Notes: generated by a model from the letters alone, not told the origin. Positions 22,943 to 31,863 are shown, counted from the stretch's first letter. The stretch: DNA of 42,778 nt from an uncultured Clostridia bacterium (GCA_947303185.1 CAMYXF010000016.1:1-42778); one strand, 5' to 3'. Numbers and translations are program-made.

Positions 22943-25552
22943 TCAGGCGAACCCGTGTGCCTCCATGACATCGTAAAGATTACTCTTGCCTTTTATTTCT
23001 TTCTTACCGCGGATTACGAAAAGGAAGATGGTAAGAACAGTTGAAACTATGAATATCATCAAAAGTATCTTCACGGACATCGGGAAAGGTTCACCTCCGC
23101 CGATTGAACTTCTGAAAGCGGCTACTGTATATGTGAAAGGCATAAACCTGTTCAAAGCTGCGGCCAAAGGACCGGAGACTTCTATAGGATATGTGCCGGC
23201 GGAACCTGCAAGCTGCAATACCATGAAGATCAGCATCAGGAAGCTTCCTACCTTGCCCAAAAGCACGTTGAAGAAGTACATGATCGACATGAATGCGACT
23301 GATGCAAGGCACGCTACGAAAATCGTCTGGCCGAGTCTGGCAGGTTCAAATCCGAGTGTTAAGTGCAGGATCAATACGAGGACTACTGCCTGTAAAGCTG
23401 CCATCGGGTAAAGAACGCTTGCTTTGCTGAGCCACCACTTGAAGCCTGACTCCATGCCTTCATGCTTTGTAAGAGGATACATGAGGCAGAATGCAAGACA
23501 TGCTACCCAGAGTCCTACGGACATCATGTATGCCGCCATGGCATGACCGTTATCGTTAACGTTTGTAAGCTTGGTCTCTGTCGTTTCCAGAGGGTTCGAG
23601 AACATGATCGCGTTAACTTCATTCTTGTTAGTGTCATCAAGTCTTGTGGCACCCTCGGAAAGGCCTTCGCTTAATGTCGTTGTACCGTCAATAAGGTCCG
23701 GCATTGAGCCGTCCAGAGTCGTTATGCCGTTATAAAGTTCCGTTGCGCCTTCACGGATTTCGGAAGCACCATTAACGATAGTGTCATTGTTGCTTACGAG
23801 CGTTGTCGTTCCATCCTTAAGATCAGATGCACCGTTAGCAAGATCCTGGGCGCCCTTTGAAAGCTCGGCCGTGCCGTTTGCAAGAGTAGCTGCACCGTCG
23901 TTAAGGTCGTTCATGCCGGACTTAAGCTGGTCTGTTCCGTCAGATAAAGTGCTTGCACCTGCTGCGAGTGAATCGGCACCTGATGCTGCGGCTGCTGCAC
24001 CGTTGCTCAATGTCTCGGCGCCTGATGAAAGCGCTGCGGTTCCGTCCTTAAGATCTGACGCACCCTGTGAAAGAGTATCTACGCCTTCTGCAAGAACAGC
24101 TGCAGAACTGTTAAGTGTAGTAGCGCCTTCGTAAAGAGCATATGCGCCGTCACGAAGAGCCGTTGAATTAGCGTTGTCTTCACCTGTAACAGCATTGATT
24201 CCCGTGTTAAGTGAAGTCGCGCCCTGTGACAAAGCGGAAACGGAATCACCAAGACCGCCTTCACCTCCGATAGCTGCATCGATCGATGCATAAGCAGTAT
24301 CCAGAGCCGTTATGTTGTCTGCAAATTCCTGAGGAATGACGCCTGCTGCTGCAAGATAAACTGCATTTTCTGCAAGAGCATCCATGTTGCTCTTATACAA
24401 AGCAGAAGAATCCTTAAGACCATTTTCGCCGTTGACCGCACTGTCAAGTGTGTTAAGTCCGTATGTCAATCCGCCCATAGACTGTGCAATGGTATCTACA
24501 TATTCGGTATATGATTTCACACTTGAATAAAGCGCATATGCACCGGTATTAAGGTCGCCTATGCCTTTTGTAACTGCAGGCATCGAAGAATTCAGTGTAT
24601 CAAGTCCGTCGTTAAGAGCAGAAGCGCCCGTGGCAACTGCAGAAGCGCCTGCAGCAAGATCAGATGCACCGTCGTTAAGGGTATTTATGCCGTCCGAAAG
24701 ATCTTTAGATCCCTGCTCGATTGCCTTTGCGCCGTCATTGACCGCCGTTGTGGCAGCATATGCAGTAGAAGCTCCGTCCGATAAAGCGGCTGCACCCGAA
24801 TTAACTGCTGATGCGCCGTTGCTTACGCTTGTTGCACCATCAGCTACTGCGACTGCACCTTCATTGATCTTTGTCGTTCCGTCAGTATATGTGATGATGC
24901 CGCTCTCGAAATCTTCCGTTCCGGTCTTAAGCTCATTGGAACCGTCGCTTAACTGGCCTACGCCATCCTGCATCTCGACCTCACCGTCTAAGATCTGTGA
25001 CGCGCCGTCAGATGCATCATCAAGAGATTTGCCGAGAGTCGTAAGCTTTGTGAAAAGCGTCTCAGCATAAGTTTCCGTTACTTTCCGCTCAAGGCTCAAT
25101 TCCATCCTCGTCATTGCCGATTCGGAAAGCTTCATTGCCACATAGTTGGTGGCAGGGTTTGTCTCGTACTGAAGATCCATCTTTAACGGATTATCGTCCA
25201 ATACCGTTGTTGCATTGTGCGAAAAATCTTCGGGGATGGTGATGACCATGTAGTAATCACCGTTCTTAAGTCCCGTCTGCGCGGTTGCTTCATCAACAAA
25301 ATGGAAATCCAAAGAAGCATCTTCTTTCAGATTCTCAACAAGGTCATTACCTATGCTGATCTCTTCACCGTCGTAAATGACCGGCTTATCTTTGTTTACC
25401 ACTGCCACGGGGAGTTTATCGAGTTCGCCATAAGGATCCCACATCGATGCCAGGAACAGTCCCGCATAGATCGAAGGAATAAGGATTATGGCCATAAGCA
25501 CCACGATGAGCAGCGGGTTATGAATAAGCCTCTGCCATTCCTTTTTGATCAT
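22943..25552 (-). CDS. YhgE/Pip family membrane protein
   Basis: An 869-aa protein of the YhgE/Pip (ABC-2-like, phage-infection-protein) family. ATG 25552 is used because AAGGAG lies 8 nt upstream; a GTG three codons earlier abuts the site. An N-terminal membrane helix ends in LFLASMWDPYG. A very long outside region (about 180-660) follows, made of heptad-like repeats with Gly and Leu (LxxGAxxLxxG), then five C-terminal ABC-2-type membrane helices. Relatives include the phage receptor Pip and the EsaA/YueB secretion components. Paired with a TetR, so possibly an induced export or envelope-stress function. Confidence 0.93.
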   Translation of the reverse strand: MIKKEWQRLIHNPLLIVVLMAIILIPSIYAGLFLASMWDPYGELDKLPVAVVNKDKPVIYDGEEISIGNDLVENLKEDASLDFHFVDEATAQTGLKNGDYYMVITIPEDFSHNATTVLDDNPLKMDLQYETNPATNYVAMKLSESAMTRMELSLERKVTETYAETLFTKLTTLGKSLDDASDGASQILDGEVEMQDGVGQLSDGSNELKTGTEDFESGIITYTDGTTKINEGAVAVADGATSVSNGASAVNSGAAALSDGASTAYAATTAVNDGAKAIEQGSKDLSDGINTLNDGASDLAAGASAVATGASALNDGLDTLNSSMPAVTKGIGDLNTGAYALYSSVKSYTEYVDTIAQSMGGLTYGLNTLDSAVNGENGLKDSSALYKSNMDALAENAVYLAAAGVIPQEFADNITALDTAYASIDAAIGGEGGLGDSVSALSQGATSLNTGINAVTGEDNANSTALRDGAYALYEGATTLNSSAAVLAEGVDTLSQGASDLKDGTAALSSGAETLSNGAAAAASGADSLAAGASTLSDGTDQLKSGMNDLNDGAATLANGTAELSKGAQDLANGASDLKDGTTTLVSNNDTIVNGASEIREGATELYNGITTLDGSMPDLIDGTTTLSEGLSEGATRLDDTNKNEVNAIMFSNPLETTETKLTNVNDNGHAMAAYMMSVGLWVACLAFCLMYPLTKHEGMESGFKWWLSKASVLYPMAALQAVVLVLILHLTLGFEPARLGQTIFVACLASVAFMSIMYFFNVLLGKVGSFLMLIFMVLQLAGSAGTYPIEVSGPLAAALNRFMPFTYTVAAFRSSIGGGEPFPMSVKILLMIFIVSTVLTIFLFVIRGKKEIKGKSNLYDVMEAHGFA

Positions 25553-25681
25553 ATTAATCACTCCTTTTCGTTTTGATCAGTCCCATCTTATTTCCGAAAA
25601 AAGAAGCCCTCAATAGACAAAAAGGCGCGCGTGTCTAGTAGCTGAACTTTGAACTGAAATTCTTTAGCGACACGAGCCAAC

Positions 25682-25710
25682 AAAAAGGGTATCTCTTTTA
25701 TGAGACACCC
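25682..25710 (-). terminator. Terminator retained behind an Rpn remnant
   Basis: On the minus strand GGGTGTCTC pairs with GAGATACCC (one mismatch) and TTTTTG follows. It is positioned just after the stop codon of the truncated Rpn tail. Confidence 0.75.
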
Positions 25711-25740
25711 TCATGCTTACAATTTTGTTGTGTTTGTCGC

Positions 25741-25839
25741 TTAAGCTGACTTGTTGCCTGCAAGCTCCCTCACCTTTTCAAGTGAAAGCCCAGAACATGT
25801 GGCTATTTCGTCTAAAGACATTTTGCCTACCTCAAAACT
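25741..25839 (-). pseudogene. C-terminal remnant of an Rpn-family nuclease gene
   Basis: On the minus strand the last 33 or so codons of a third Rpn copy survive: VGKMSLDEIATCSG, then LSLEKVRELAGNKSA and TAA, nearly identical to the tails at 13967 and 26837. Upstream the frame hits a stop and the nuclease core is gone. It points away from the intact copy beginning at 26043, so the locus seems to have held two inverted copies. Confidence 0.82.
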
Positions 25840-26042
25840 AATCTACCAAATAAGTAGGGATTTATGTCAAAAAGCGATCAGGAACTTGAAATGCGATCTC
25901 CTTTCTCGTGATTAATTCGCTTTTGCGGCCAGCTTTCCCCTGTCAATATCCGTTATTGGGACAACCATTCTTTTTTATGAAGTATTTCTCCTCCTTACCT
26001 GATACATTATCAGCACTATTTCGAAAAGGAGGATTCAAGCGT

Positions 26043-26837
26043 ATGTACCGCAAAAAGATTAGCAAAAAAGATCTTGAGAGATTGCAACGCCTTCGTCTTA
26101 TGGATGATGATTTTATGACGATTTGCTTTGATAACTACATTGAAGGCGCTGAACTTCTCCTTAAGATCATTCTGGACAGAGACGATCTCAAAGTATCAGA
26201 GGTCAAAACGCAAAAAGAACTTAAGAACATTCAGGGAAGGTCAGTCCGGCTTGACATTCACGCAACTGACAAACAGGGAAACAAGTACGACATCGAGATC
26301 CAGAGAGCCGACAAAGGCGCCAATAAGGAAAGAGCAAGATACCATTCGGCCTTGCTGGATTCCAGCATGCTAAACCCAAATGACGACTTTTCCGGTCTTC
26401 GCGAAAATTATGTGATCTTCATCACAGAGAACGATGTACTCGGCATGAATGAACCCATTTACCATATTGAACGTACAGTGTTGGAACACAATGTGCAATT
26501 CAATGACGGAGAGCATATAATATATGTAAACGGATCGATACGAACAGACGATTCTGCTTTGGGCAAACTGATGAGCGATTTTTACTGCACCAAAGCAGAC
26601 GGCATGTACTACAAAGAATTGTCTGACAAAGTCAGACACTATAAGGAATCTGAGGAAGGAGTTAAGGCTATGTGTGATATATGGGAAGAAGTAAAAAACG
26701 AAGGCAAAATTGAAGCCAGCATTGAGAATGCAAAAACGATGTTAAAGAGCGGGAAATTATCTTTAGAAGAAATCGCCGAATTCTCCGGTCTCTCAATAGA
26801 AAAGGTCAGAGAACTCGCAGGCAACAAGTCAGCTTAA
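26043..26837 (+). CDS. Rpn/PD-(D/E)XK nuclease family transposase-like protein, second copy
   Basis: A 264-aa paralogue of the protein at 13967-14752, with about the same length and near-identical core: DDDFMTICFDNYIEGAELLL, LDIHATDKQGNKYDIEIQ (catalytic D...ExQ) and HIIYVNGS. The C-terminal helical ending is LSIEKVRELAGNKSA. ATG 26043 has AAGGAGG 10 nt upstream, so the longer frame from 25908 is not used. A strong terminator follows. Likely spread by duplication or transposition-like recombination. Confidence 0.9.
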   Translation: MYRKKISKKDLERLQRLRLMDDDFMTICFDNYIEGAELLLKIILDRDDLKVSEVKTQKELKNIQGRSVRLDIHATDKQGNKYDIEIQRADKGANKERARYHSALLDSSMLNPNDDFSGLRENYVIFITENDVLGMNEPIYHIERTVLEHNVQFNDGEHIIYVNGSIRTDDSALGKLMSDFYCTKADGMYYKELSDKVRHYKESEEGVKAMCDIWEEVKNEGKIEASIENAKTMLKSGKLSLEEIAEFSGLSIEKVRELAGNKSA

Positions 26838-26861
26838 TTTCAATAATAAACTCAACATTTG

Positions 26862-26891
26862 AACGGCTCTCGCAAGAGAGCCGTTTTGTTT
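26862..26891 (+). terminator. Rho-independent terminator after the second Rpn gene
   Basis: AACGGCTCTC pairs perfectly with GAGAGCCGTT across a GCAA tetraloop, followed by TTGTTTTGTT. Confidence 0.93.
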
Positions 26892-26953
26892 TGTTATTAC
26901 GCCGTGCATATTCTGCAAATGATGTAGATAGCAAAGAGGTATTTTTCATTTGT

Positions 26954-26979
26954 GCAACAGACGTCCGGGAATCTGTTGC
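26954..26979 (+). promoter_or_regulatory. Inverted repeat upstream of the double-glycine peptide gene
   Basis: GCAACAGA and TCTGTTGC flank ten bases about 105 nt before the peptide gene. No T-run follows, so an operator or leader hairpin is more likely than a terminator. Confidence 0.4.
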
Positions 26980-27084
26980 TTAAGCCACATTTACGCTGTG
27001 AATTACTGATTGTTTGTGCCACTCACGGCGGTGATAATGAAGCCATCAAACAAAAACACAGTCTCATCAAAGGAGGACACAACA

Positions 27085-27429
27085 ATGACAACTATGACTA
27101 ACTACAGAACACTGGAAATGGAAGAGCTCGAGATCGTATCAGGCGGTACAGTTACAGAATTAGACGAACTTATCTCAGCAATCGAAGGCAACGGCTTCTT
27201 TGGAGACCTCTGCGGAAAGCTCGGCGGACACCTTCCCTGCGCAAACAGTTTAGTAGCTGCACTGATCAAAGAAGTCCTCGAAGACAGCCTCGGAATCAGG
27301 GCAAATATAAGCCTCGGCTTCGGAGGAACAGGACTTGGTTCAGACCCCAACACTTATCTTGATATTAGAACAGGCAAAAGCCTCACACACGCTGAAGTTA
27401 TCAGCAGAATCCGTAGTTGCGGAATCTAA
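27085..27429 (+). CDS. Double-glycine leader peptide (bacteriocin/RiPP-like precursor), orphan
   Basis: A 114-aa precursor. ATG 27085 has AAAGGAGG 8 nt upstream. The leader ends in LEMEELEIVSGG, a classic double-glycine site cleaved by C39-peptidase ABC transporters. The core of about 92 residues has three Cys (DLCGKLGG, LPCANS, RSCGI) and a Gly-rich stretch (NISLGFGGTGLG). It may be a class II bacteriocin, a signalling peptide or a modified peptide. No transporter, modifying enzyme or immunity gene is seen nearby, though a CPBP protease is encoded 23 kb away. A good terminator follows. Confidence 0.78.
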   Translation: MTTMTNYRTLEMEELEIVSGGTVTELDELISAIEGNGFFGDLCGKLGGHLPCANSLVAALIKEVLEDSLGIRANISLGFGGTGLGSDPNTYLDIRTGKSLTHAEVISRIRSCGI

Positions 27430-27467
27430 ATCGACATTTTTTCATAATTATCCCCTCATATCCCGTA

Positions 27468-27508
27468 AAAAGGCGTCAGGAATTTATCTTCCGGACGCCT
27501 TTTATTTT
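27468..27508 (+). terminator. Rho-independent terminator of the peptide gene
   Basis: GGCGTCAGG pairs with CCGGACGCC (one mismatch), flanked by AAAA and TTTTATTTTG. Confidence 0.9.
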
Positions 27509-27587
27509 GATCTTATTTTGTTCTGATAAACTGTTTATCCGCTTCGTATTTCTATCCAAGGCTTCCCCTTGAATAAGGTTGCAGTAA

Positions 27588-28187
27588 TCAATACAGATAC
27601 TTCACCGGCACACTTTTCGTGAGCCAGACTCCGTTAACAGAGCGGAAGAACTTATATCCGTCATTATACATCTCACCGCTCTTAACCTTATATATGACCG
27701 GCTTGCCATGACGCTGGCCGACTTTAACAGCAGTCTTCTCGTCTTTAGACAAATGAACATAGAGCCTGGATTTAGGAATCAATCCCTGCTCATTTATAGA
27801 TGAAACATATTTCTCGCCTGTGCCGTGATAGAGGATCTCGGGCGGCTGTTTCTCCTCGAGCTCAACATCTACAGGAATGGAATGCCCCTGATTTGCCCTT
27901 ATAAGTGTCTTATCCTCATTAAAGGAATAACGCTGCTTCTCATCTTCAGCCACGATCTGCTCAAGGATGGCCATGTCAATAGGATGAGTCTTTGCAATAC
28001 CTGCAATGAGCTCATCTACATTTGCCCAGCCGTGTTCATCCAGAGTGATTCCAATGGTCTCAGGCTTATGGCGGAGTATCAGAGAGATAAACTTGCTCGT
28101 TTCTTTCAGGCTCAGATCAAAGCACCTCCCTGGTCTCTTCAAGTATCTCCGCTTCGGTATTTGATTCCACAAAAGCGGATATCTCAT
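27588..28187 (-). CDS. kptA: RNA 2'-phosphotransferase (Tpt1/KptA)
   Basis: Removes an internal RNA 2'-phosphate by transfer to NAD+, giving ADP-ribose 1'',2''-cyclic phosphate. The conserved Arg-His-Arg-Arg set is visible: [15 protein letters not shown] and [13 protein letters not shown] and LYVHLS match the NAD-binding lobe. Up to 199 aa; the true start is uncertain because the first codons overlap the DUF503 gene. A GGGAGG near its stop suggests starting about 25 codons later, near SLKETSKF, with a non-ATG codon. It is part of the RNA-repair neighbourhood with rtcB. In fungi the 2'-phosphate arises from Trl1-type ligation, not RtcB, so its bacterial substrate is unclear. Confidence 0.92.
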   Translation of the reverse strand: MRYPLLWNQIPKRRYLKRPGRCFDLSLKETSKFISLILRHKPETIGITLDEHGWANVDELIAGIAKTHPIDMAILEQIVAEDEKQRYSFNEDKTLIRANQGHSIPVDVELEEKQPPEILYHGTGEKYVSSINEQGLIPKSRLYVHLSKDEKTAVKVGQRHGKPVIYKVKSGEMYNDGYKFFRSVNGVWLTKSVPVKYLY

Positions 28188-28398
28188 CCATCAGACTGTC
28201 AGCCATAGCATTGTGCGGCACGATAGATGCCACACCGATGACTATGATCTGGTGTGTATCCTGCTCGTCGATCTCAGCTGCAGACATGTGAAATTTGTTT
28301 TGTAACTTTGTTACAAGACTCTTTACGATCATGCGCTTCTCTTTAAGGCTGTGTACCCAGGGGGCATGAAGCCGGAATGTCATTGTTGCTATCTTCAT
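28117..28398 (-). CDS. DUF503 (YlxP-like) protein
   Basis: A 93-aa ferredoxin-like-fold protein of the DUF503/YlxP family: [30 protein letters not shown] and [10 protein letters not shown]. Members are often linked to ribosome-maturation genes such as rbfA. It overlaps kptA downstream. TATAAT (28411-28406 on the minus strand) ends 7 nt before the ATG and no Shine-Dalgarno is seen, suggesting a leaderless mRNA. Confidence 0.85.
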   Translation of the reverse strand: MKIATMTFRLHAPWVHSLKEKRMIVKSLVTKLQNKFHMSAAEIDEQDTHQIIVIGVASIVPHNAMADSLMDEISAFVESNTEAEILEETREVL

Positions 28399-28452
28399 AT
28401 TATCTATTATATAACGTGGTTTTATGAACTTTACTCCAAAGCTGAGTATTTA

Positions 28453-28551
28453 CCCCAAGTTGGGGGAAATTCTGATAAACAGTCAAATCGTCCACAAGTT
28501 GTGGACGATTTTGGCAACCCTCGGGGAAACTGCCACAAGTTGGGGCAGTTT
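28453..28551. repeat. Three palindromes sharing a CAAGTTG centre (array E)
   Basis: Dyads are centred at 28459, 28498 and 28539. The first is CCCCAAGTTGGGG. The second has 13-base perfect arms AAATCGTCCACAA/TTGTGGACGATTT around a single G. The third has 12-base arms from AAACTGCC to GGCAGTTT with one mismatch. All have CAAG-TTG at the centre, and CAACTTG recurs at 28575. Spacing is 39 and 41 bp. They lie upstream of the DUF503-kptA promoter. Confidence 0.8.
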
Positions 28552-28577
28552 CCTGTATGAAACAAAAAACGTTCCAA

Positions 28578-28604
28578 CTTGAGGTGCATTTTTTGCACCT
28601 CAAG
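28578..28604 (-). terminator. Terminator of the small basic protein gene
   Basis: CTTGAGGTGCA and TGCACCTCAAG form a perfect 11-bp stem with a 5-base loop, 18 nt after the stop. A T-rich segment (TTTTTTG) lies slightly further on. Confidence 0.75.
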
Positions 28605-28621
28605 ATTGACTCCACATCTTT

Positions 28622-29017
28622 TCAGTCAAGACTCCACTCGACGTCATAAATCTTCTTATATAACGCTCCACAATATATAACGGAATTCTCATCGATACGA
28701 AGTCTTCTGAGACGCCTTGCAGCCTGATTCCTGACATACTTGGCATTCTTATCAATGTGTTTGACTACAAAGATTTTCTTGCTTGTGTAATGCAGCTTTG
28801 GAATGTAGATGATCCTGCCTCCAAAATCCTTTGCGGGTCTATGGGTAATTATGACCTTCTCCCGCTCGACATAATAGCCACCCAGACCGCAGTAACGGCT
28901 GTACTCGCGTCTGTCATACTTACGCGCCCTGGAAAGCTTCTTGTGCGCAGTCTCATAACGCCTCATCCTGTGATGAGTTTTCTGTTTTGAATCAAGATAG
29001 AATTTAACCTTAGACAT
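28622..29017 (-). CDS. Small, very basic protein in the RNA-repair cluster
   Basis: A 131-aa protein rich in Arg, Lys and Tyr (e.g. HHRMRRYETAHKKLSRARKYDRREYSRY and NQAARRLRRLRI). This composition is typical of RNA-binding or ribosome-associated proteins. No known domain is recognised. AAGGTGAT precedes the ATG. It follows rtcB by 79 nt with a UUCG terminator between, so it may be expressed separately or by read-through. Confidence 0.7.
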   Translation of the reverse strand: MSKVKFYLDSKQKTHHRMRRYETAHKKLSRARKYDRREYSRYCGLGGYYVEREKVIITHRPAKDFGGRIIYIPKLHYTSKKIFVVKHIDKNAKYVRNQAARRLRRLRIDENSVIYCGALYKKIYDVEWSLD

Positions 29018-29059
29018 AACGCTATCACCTTATTCCAGAACCCTTCCGCAATCACGAAA

Positions 29060-29083
29060 ATGACGATCCCGAAGGATCGTCAT
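29060..29083 (-). terminator. UUCG-tetraloop terminator of rtcB
   Basis: On the minus strand ATGACGATCC-TTCG-GGATCGTCAT forms a perfect 10-bp stem capped by the very stable C(UUCG)G loop, then TTTCG. It lies 14 nt past the rtcB stop. Confidence 0.85.
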
Positions 29084-29096
29084 CAAACTCAATCAC

Positions 29097-30305
29097 TTAC
29101 GCCTTAAAGTTATAAACCGGCTTAATCACCTCAACCACATCTACGGACTCTTCGATAACGTCAATGATGTCTTCCAAAGACTTGTACGCCATGGGCGCTT
29201 CATCGAGAGTGAACTCGTTGACAGAAGTTGTGTAGATACCTTCCATGGCTTTCTTGTAGTCTTCCATGGAGAGTGTTTCCTTGGCCTTTGTTCTGGACAT
29301 AAGTCTTCCGGCGCCGTGAGGCGCGGAGTAGTTCCATTCAGGGTTTCCCTTGCCGATGGCGATGACGGAACCGTCCCTCATGTTGATGGGGATAAGAACC
29401 TTCTCACCCTTGTGTGCAGCAATAGAACCCTTACGCAAGATCATTTCTTCCGTATCGATGTAGTTGTGGATCGTGTGGAACGCTTCACCTGCAATCAAAC
29501 CGGCACATTCAATAAGAATCTCTGCCATTAACTCCCTGCTTCTCTTTGCAAATGCCTGGCAGATCTCCACGTCGTGGAGGTAATCTTCCAAGTACTTGCC
29601 GGAGAGGAAACAAAGGTCTTCAGGCATAGGTGTATCACCTTCGAACACTTCCCACTTAAGCTGCTTTAATGCTGCCTGGATCTCAGCCTTACGGCCTTCT
29701 GCCTTGTAAGTCTCAATTATCTCATCTCGTTTCTCAAGGTAATCTCCATAACCTCTCTGTAAGTTGATCGCAAGCTTCTGGTAGTACTCTGCGACCTGCT
29801 TACCCAAGTTTCTGGAACCGGAGTGGATAACAAGATACTTAGTACCGTCCTTACCCTCATCGATCTCGATGAAGTGGTTTCCGCCACCTAATGTACCGAG
29901 AGATCTTCCGAGTCTTGTAGTGTCCTTAAGTTCTCTGTAGCACTTAAGCCCTGTAAGATCGAACTTCTCTTTTCTTCCAGCCCACACGGATGTTCCGGAA
30001 GGGATGTAATGAGCTGCCTCATCGACCTTCTCAAAATCAATGGCACCCTTGCCGAGCTCAACTGTGTACATTCCGCAACCGATATCCACGCCGACAACGT
30101 TGGGAACGACCTTGTCGACAACAGTCATTGTTGTACCGATCGTGCATCCCTTACCGGAGTGCACGTCGGGCATGATTCTGATCTTGGACCCTTCGGTCAT
30201 CTGGTAATCGCACATTCGTCTGATCTGCTCGATCGCTTCATCTTCCACGACCTTTGCATAGCAGATTGCTGTGTTTACCTTTCCTTTGATTTCAATATAT
30301 TCCAT
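29097..30305 (-). CDS. rtcB: RNA-splicing ligase RtcB
   Basis: A 402-aa GTP- and Mn-dependent ligase joining RNA 2',3'-cyclic phosphate (or 3'-phosphate) ends to 5'-OH ends. Signature motifs are all present: MPDVHSGKGCTIG, VVGVDIGCGM (metal-binding Asp/Cys), GTLGGGNHFIEI, HSGSRNLG, GSIAAHKGE and the guanylated-His motif SAPHGAGRLMSR. Length fits the short bacterial RtcB class. GAGG precedes the ATG, and the gene starts 15 nt after the Ro60-like gene, so the two are one operon. No archease or RtcA is encoded nearby. Confidence 0.97.
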   Translation of the reverse strand: MEYIEIKGKVNTAICYAKVVEDEAIEQIRRMCDYQMTEGSKIRIMPDVHSGKGCTIGTTMTVVDKVVPNVVGVDIGCGMYTVELGKGAIDFEKVDEAAHYIPSGTSVWAGRKEKFDLTGLKCYRELKDTTRLGRSLGTLGGGNHFIEIDEGKDGTKYLVIHSGSRNLGKQVAEYYQKLAINLQRGYGDYLEKRDEIIETYKAEGRKAEIQAALKQLKWEVFEGDTPMPEDLCFLSGKYLEDYLHDVEICQAFAKRSRELMAEILIECAGLIAGEAFHTIHNYIDTEEMILRKGSIAAHKGEKVLIPINMRDGSVIAIGKGNPEWNYSAPHGAGRLMSRTKAKETLSMEDYKKAMEGIYTTSVNEFTLDEAPMAYKSLEDIIDVIEESVDVVEVIKPVYNFKA

Positions 30306-30320
30306 TTCTTTAACCTCGCT

Positions 30321-31787
30321 TTATGCAGCGATCTTCTCATACCTTGCGGAAGAGATTACGCTCATCATGAAGGCGTAAGGGTTTAAGTTGTCTTCCTTCA
30401 GCATCGCGAAGATCTGAGGAGACATACCGGAAACCAATGTAACGCCCTCTTCGTTCATTGTGACAGGCTGCTGTCTGTTGTAGCTGTTGACGTTCCAGAA
30501 TACCAGCTTAGGTAATTTGTAGCCGCTTTCGGCAAACAATTCCTTGGCGTATTCGAAGTTCGTCATGTCAGCCCTTTCGGCGCACCAGTCAAACTCCATG
30601 TCAGAGACAATAATTATTCTTGAAGGCATATCAGACTGCTTCAGTCTGTTCTTGACTGCAGTATCCAATATCATCTCGAAAGTTTTCTCAATATTGGTGT
30701 TGCTGCATTCGTTGAAGCTCATGCAGTACTGTACCTTCTCGAAAATATCCTTACCCTTAATCTCAACGAGCTTAGGGTTAGCAGAGAAAGTAATGAAGTG
30801 GTTCTTGAACGCACCCTTGTTTCTTTCTGCAAAGTAAATACCCAGTGACTCTGCAACAGCTGCCGGCAATACGCCTCTGCCGCCGTACATTGAGCCTGAA
30901 CCGTCGACAACGACTAACGTGTTATCTGAGTTAACATAGTTCTCCAAAGCGTTCCAGGTAGCATCTAGGGTCTTTTTCTCTGCCTTCGGCATGCCCATTC
31001 TGACACCCTTAATAACAGCCCATACGATATCGTAGGGAGTTAAGCAGCTTGTGTTCAATAAGGAAGGGGTAGCTACAGCCTTTCTAATGAAAGCCTCGTA
31101 TCTGTCTTCATCGTTTCTAATGAAGGCCTTTCTGTACTTGAACAATGCCTTTGAAGGCTGCTTCTCATACTCAAAAGAATAGTCCCTTGTTCTCAGGTTA
31201 TTCTCCAATATCTTTATGTAAGCTCTCAAAGAAGACAGCATCTTTCTGTAAGAAGCGTCAGACATACCCATCGCTCTCGCGATCTTTCTGGCAGTTCTTA
31301 CTGTCTCCTTGGAGCTTGCGTTAACAGAAGGCAACCACTTGGCCATCAGTGAGACGGAATCCTGTGCCTGCATGGACTCCATATCTTCCTGCAAAACCGC
31401 CTTTATATAAGCGATTGCCTCCTGCTCACAAGCTGTATCCATCAAAGAGAGGATGTCGTCATATCTGCCGTATTCGGCGATATTATCAATATTCTTAATG
31501 ACAGTCTCAGGGTAGTTCTGGGCTAAGTACTTCATAACTACTCTAAAGAATCTTCTCTCACCTAAGCCACCTCTAATATCTCTTGCAAAGAAGAGTGTCT
31601 TCATGGCAATATCCCTGTCTTCGGCAAAAGCTCTGATGAATCTTTCCAAGATCTCATCGTCACCTGCATTTCTCAATGCGCCGGCTGTTGCAAATAAGTC
31701 CAAGCAATCCGACATAGTAGATGCGTTGGATACTGCACCGTTCTCTGTATAAGCCTTGTTTGCTTCTCTCTTTAAAAACTTCAACAT
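30321..31787 (-). CDS. Ro60/TROVE-like protein with vWA domain (DUF2828 type)
   Basis: A 488-aa protein. The N-terminal HEAT-like half matches DUF2828/TROVE proteins: TENGAVSNASTMSDCLDLFATAGALR, FIRAFAEDRDIAMKTLFFARDIRGGLGERRFF. The C-terminal von Willebrand A domain has a MIDAS DGSGSMYGG (about 294-302). Ro60 relatives form a ring that binds misfolded RNA and Y RNA and feeds RNA to nucleases or repair. The operon with rtcB supports RNA quality control. GGAG lies 9 nt before the ATG, and a structured leader precedes it. Exact RNA partners are unknown. Confidence 0.9.
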   Translation of the reverse strand: MLKFLKREANKAYTENGAVSNASTMSDCLDLFATAGALRNAGDDEILERFIRAFAEDRDIAMKTLFFARDIRGGLGERRFFRVVMKYLAQNYPETVIKNIDNIAEYGRYDDILSLMDTACEQEAIAYIKAVLQEDMESMQAQDSVSLMAKWLPSVNASSKETVRTARKIARAMGMSDASYRKMLSSLRAYIKILENNLRTRDYSFEYEKQPSKALFKYRKAFIRNDEDRYEAFIRKAVATPSLLNTSCLTPYDIVWAVIKGVRMGMPKAEKKTLDATWNALENYVNSDNTLVVVDGSGSMYGGRGVLPAAVAESLGIYFAERNKGAFKNHFITFSANPKLVEIKGKDIFEKVQYCMSFNECSNTNIEKTFEMILDTAVKNRLKQSDMPSRIIIVSDMEFDWCAERADMTNFEYAKELFAESGYKLPKLVFWNVNSYNRQQPVTMNEEGVTLVSGMSPQIFAMLKEDNLNPYAFMMSVISSARYEKIAA

Positions 31788-31808
31788 TTTCTTTATCTCC
31801 TTTATAAC

Positions 31809-31863
31809 AAGGTGCGGTTTGGCTGTACCTATAACAGTTTGATCGAATTGCTGTATGCACCTT
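31809..31863 (-). ncRNA. Structured leader element before the Ro60-like gene
   Basis: On the minus strand AAGGTGC and GCACCTT form a 7-bp outer stem enclosing 41 nt. Inside are two smaller arms: ATACAG with CTGTTAT (1-nt bulge), and GGT-8nt-ACC. It ends about 10 nt before the Shine-Dalgarno of the Ro60-like gene. It could be a separate Y-like RNA, a leader regulating the gene, or an RtcB/Ro60 substrate. Structure is by eye only. Confidence 0.45.

Noticed and set aside
23781..25070. Plus-strand Ser/Ala/Pro-rich frames opposite YhgE
   Set aside because: The repetitive composition comes from the antisense of the YhgE Gly/Leu/Ala repeats.
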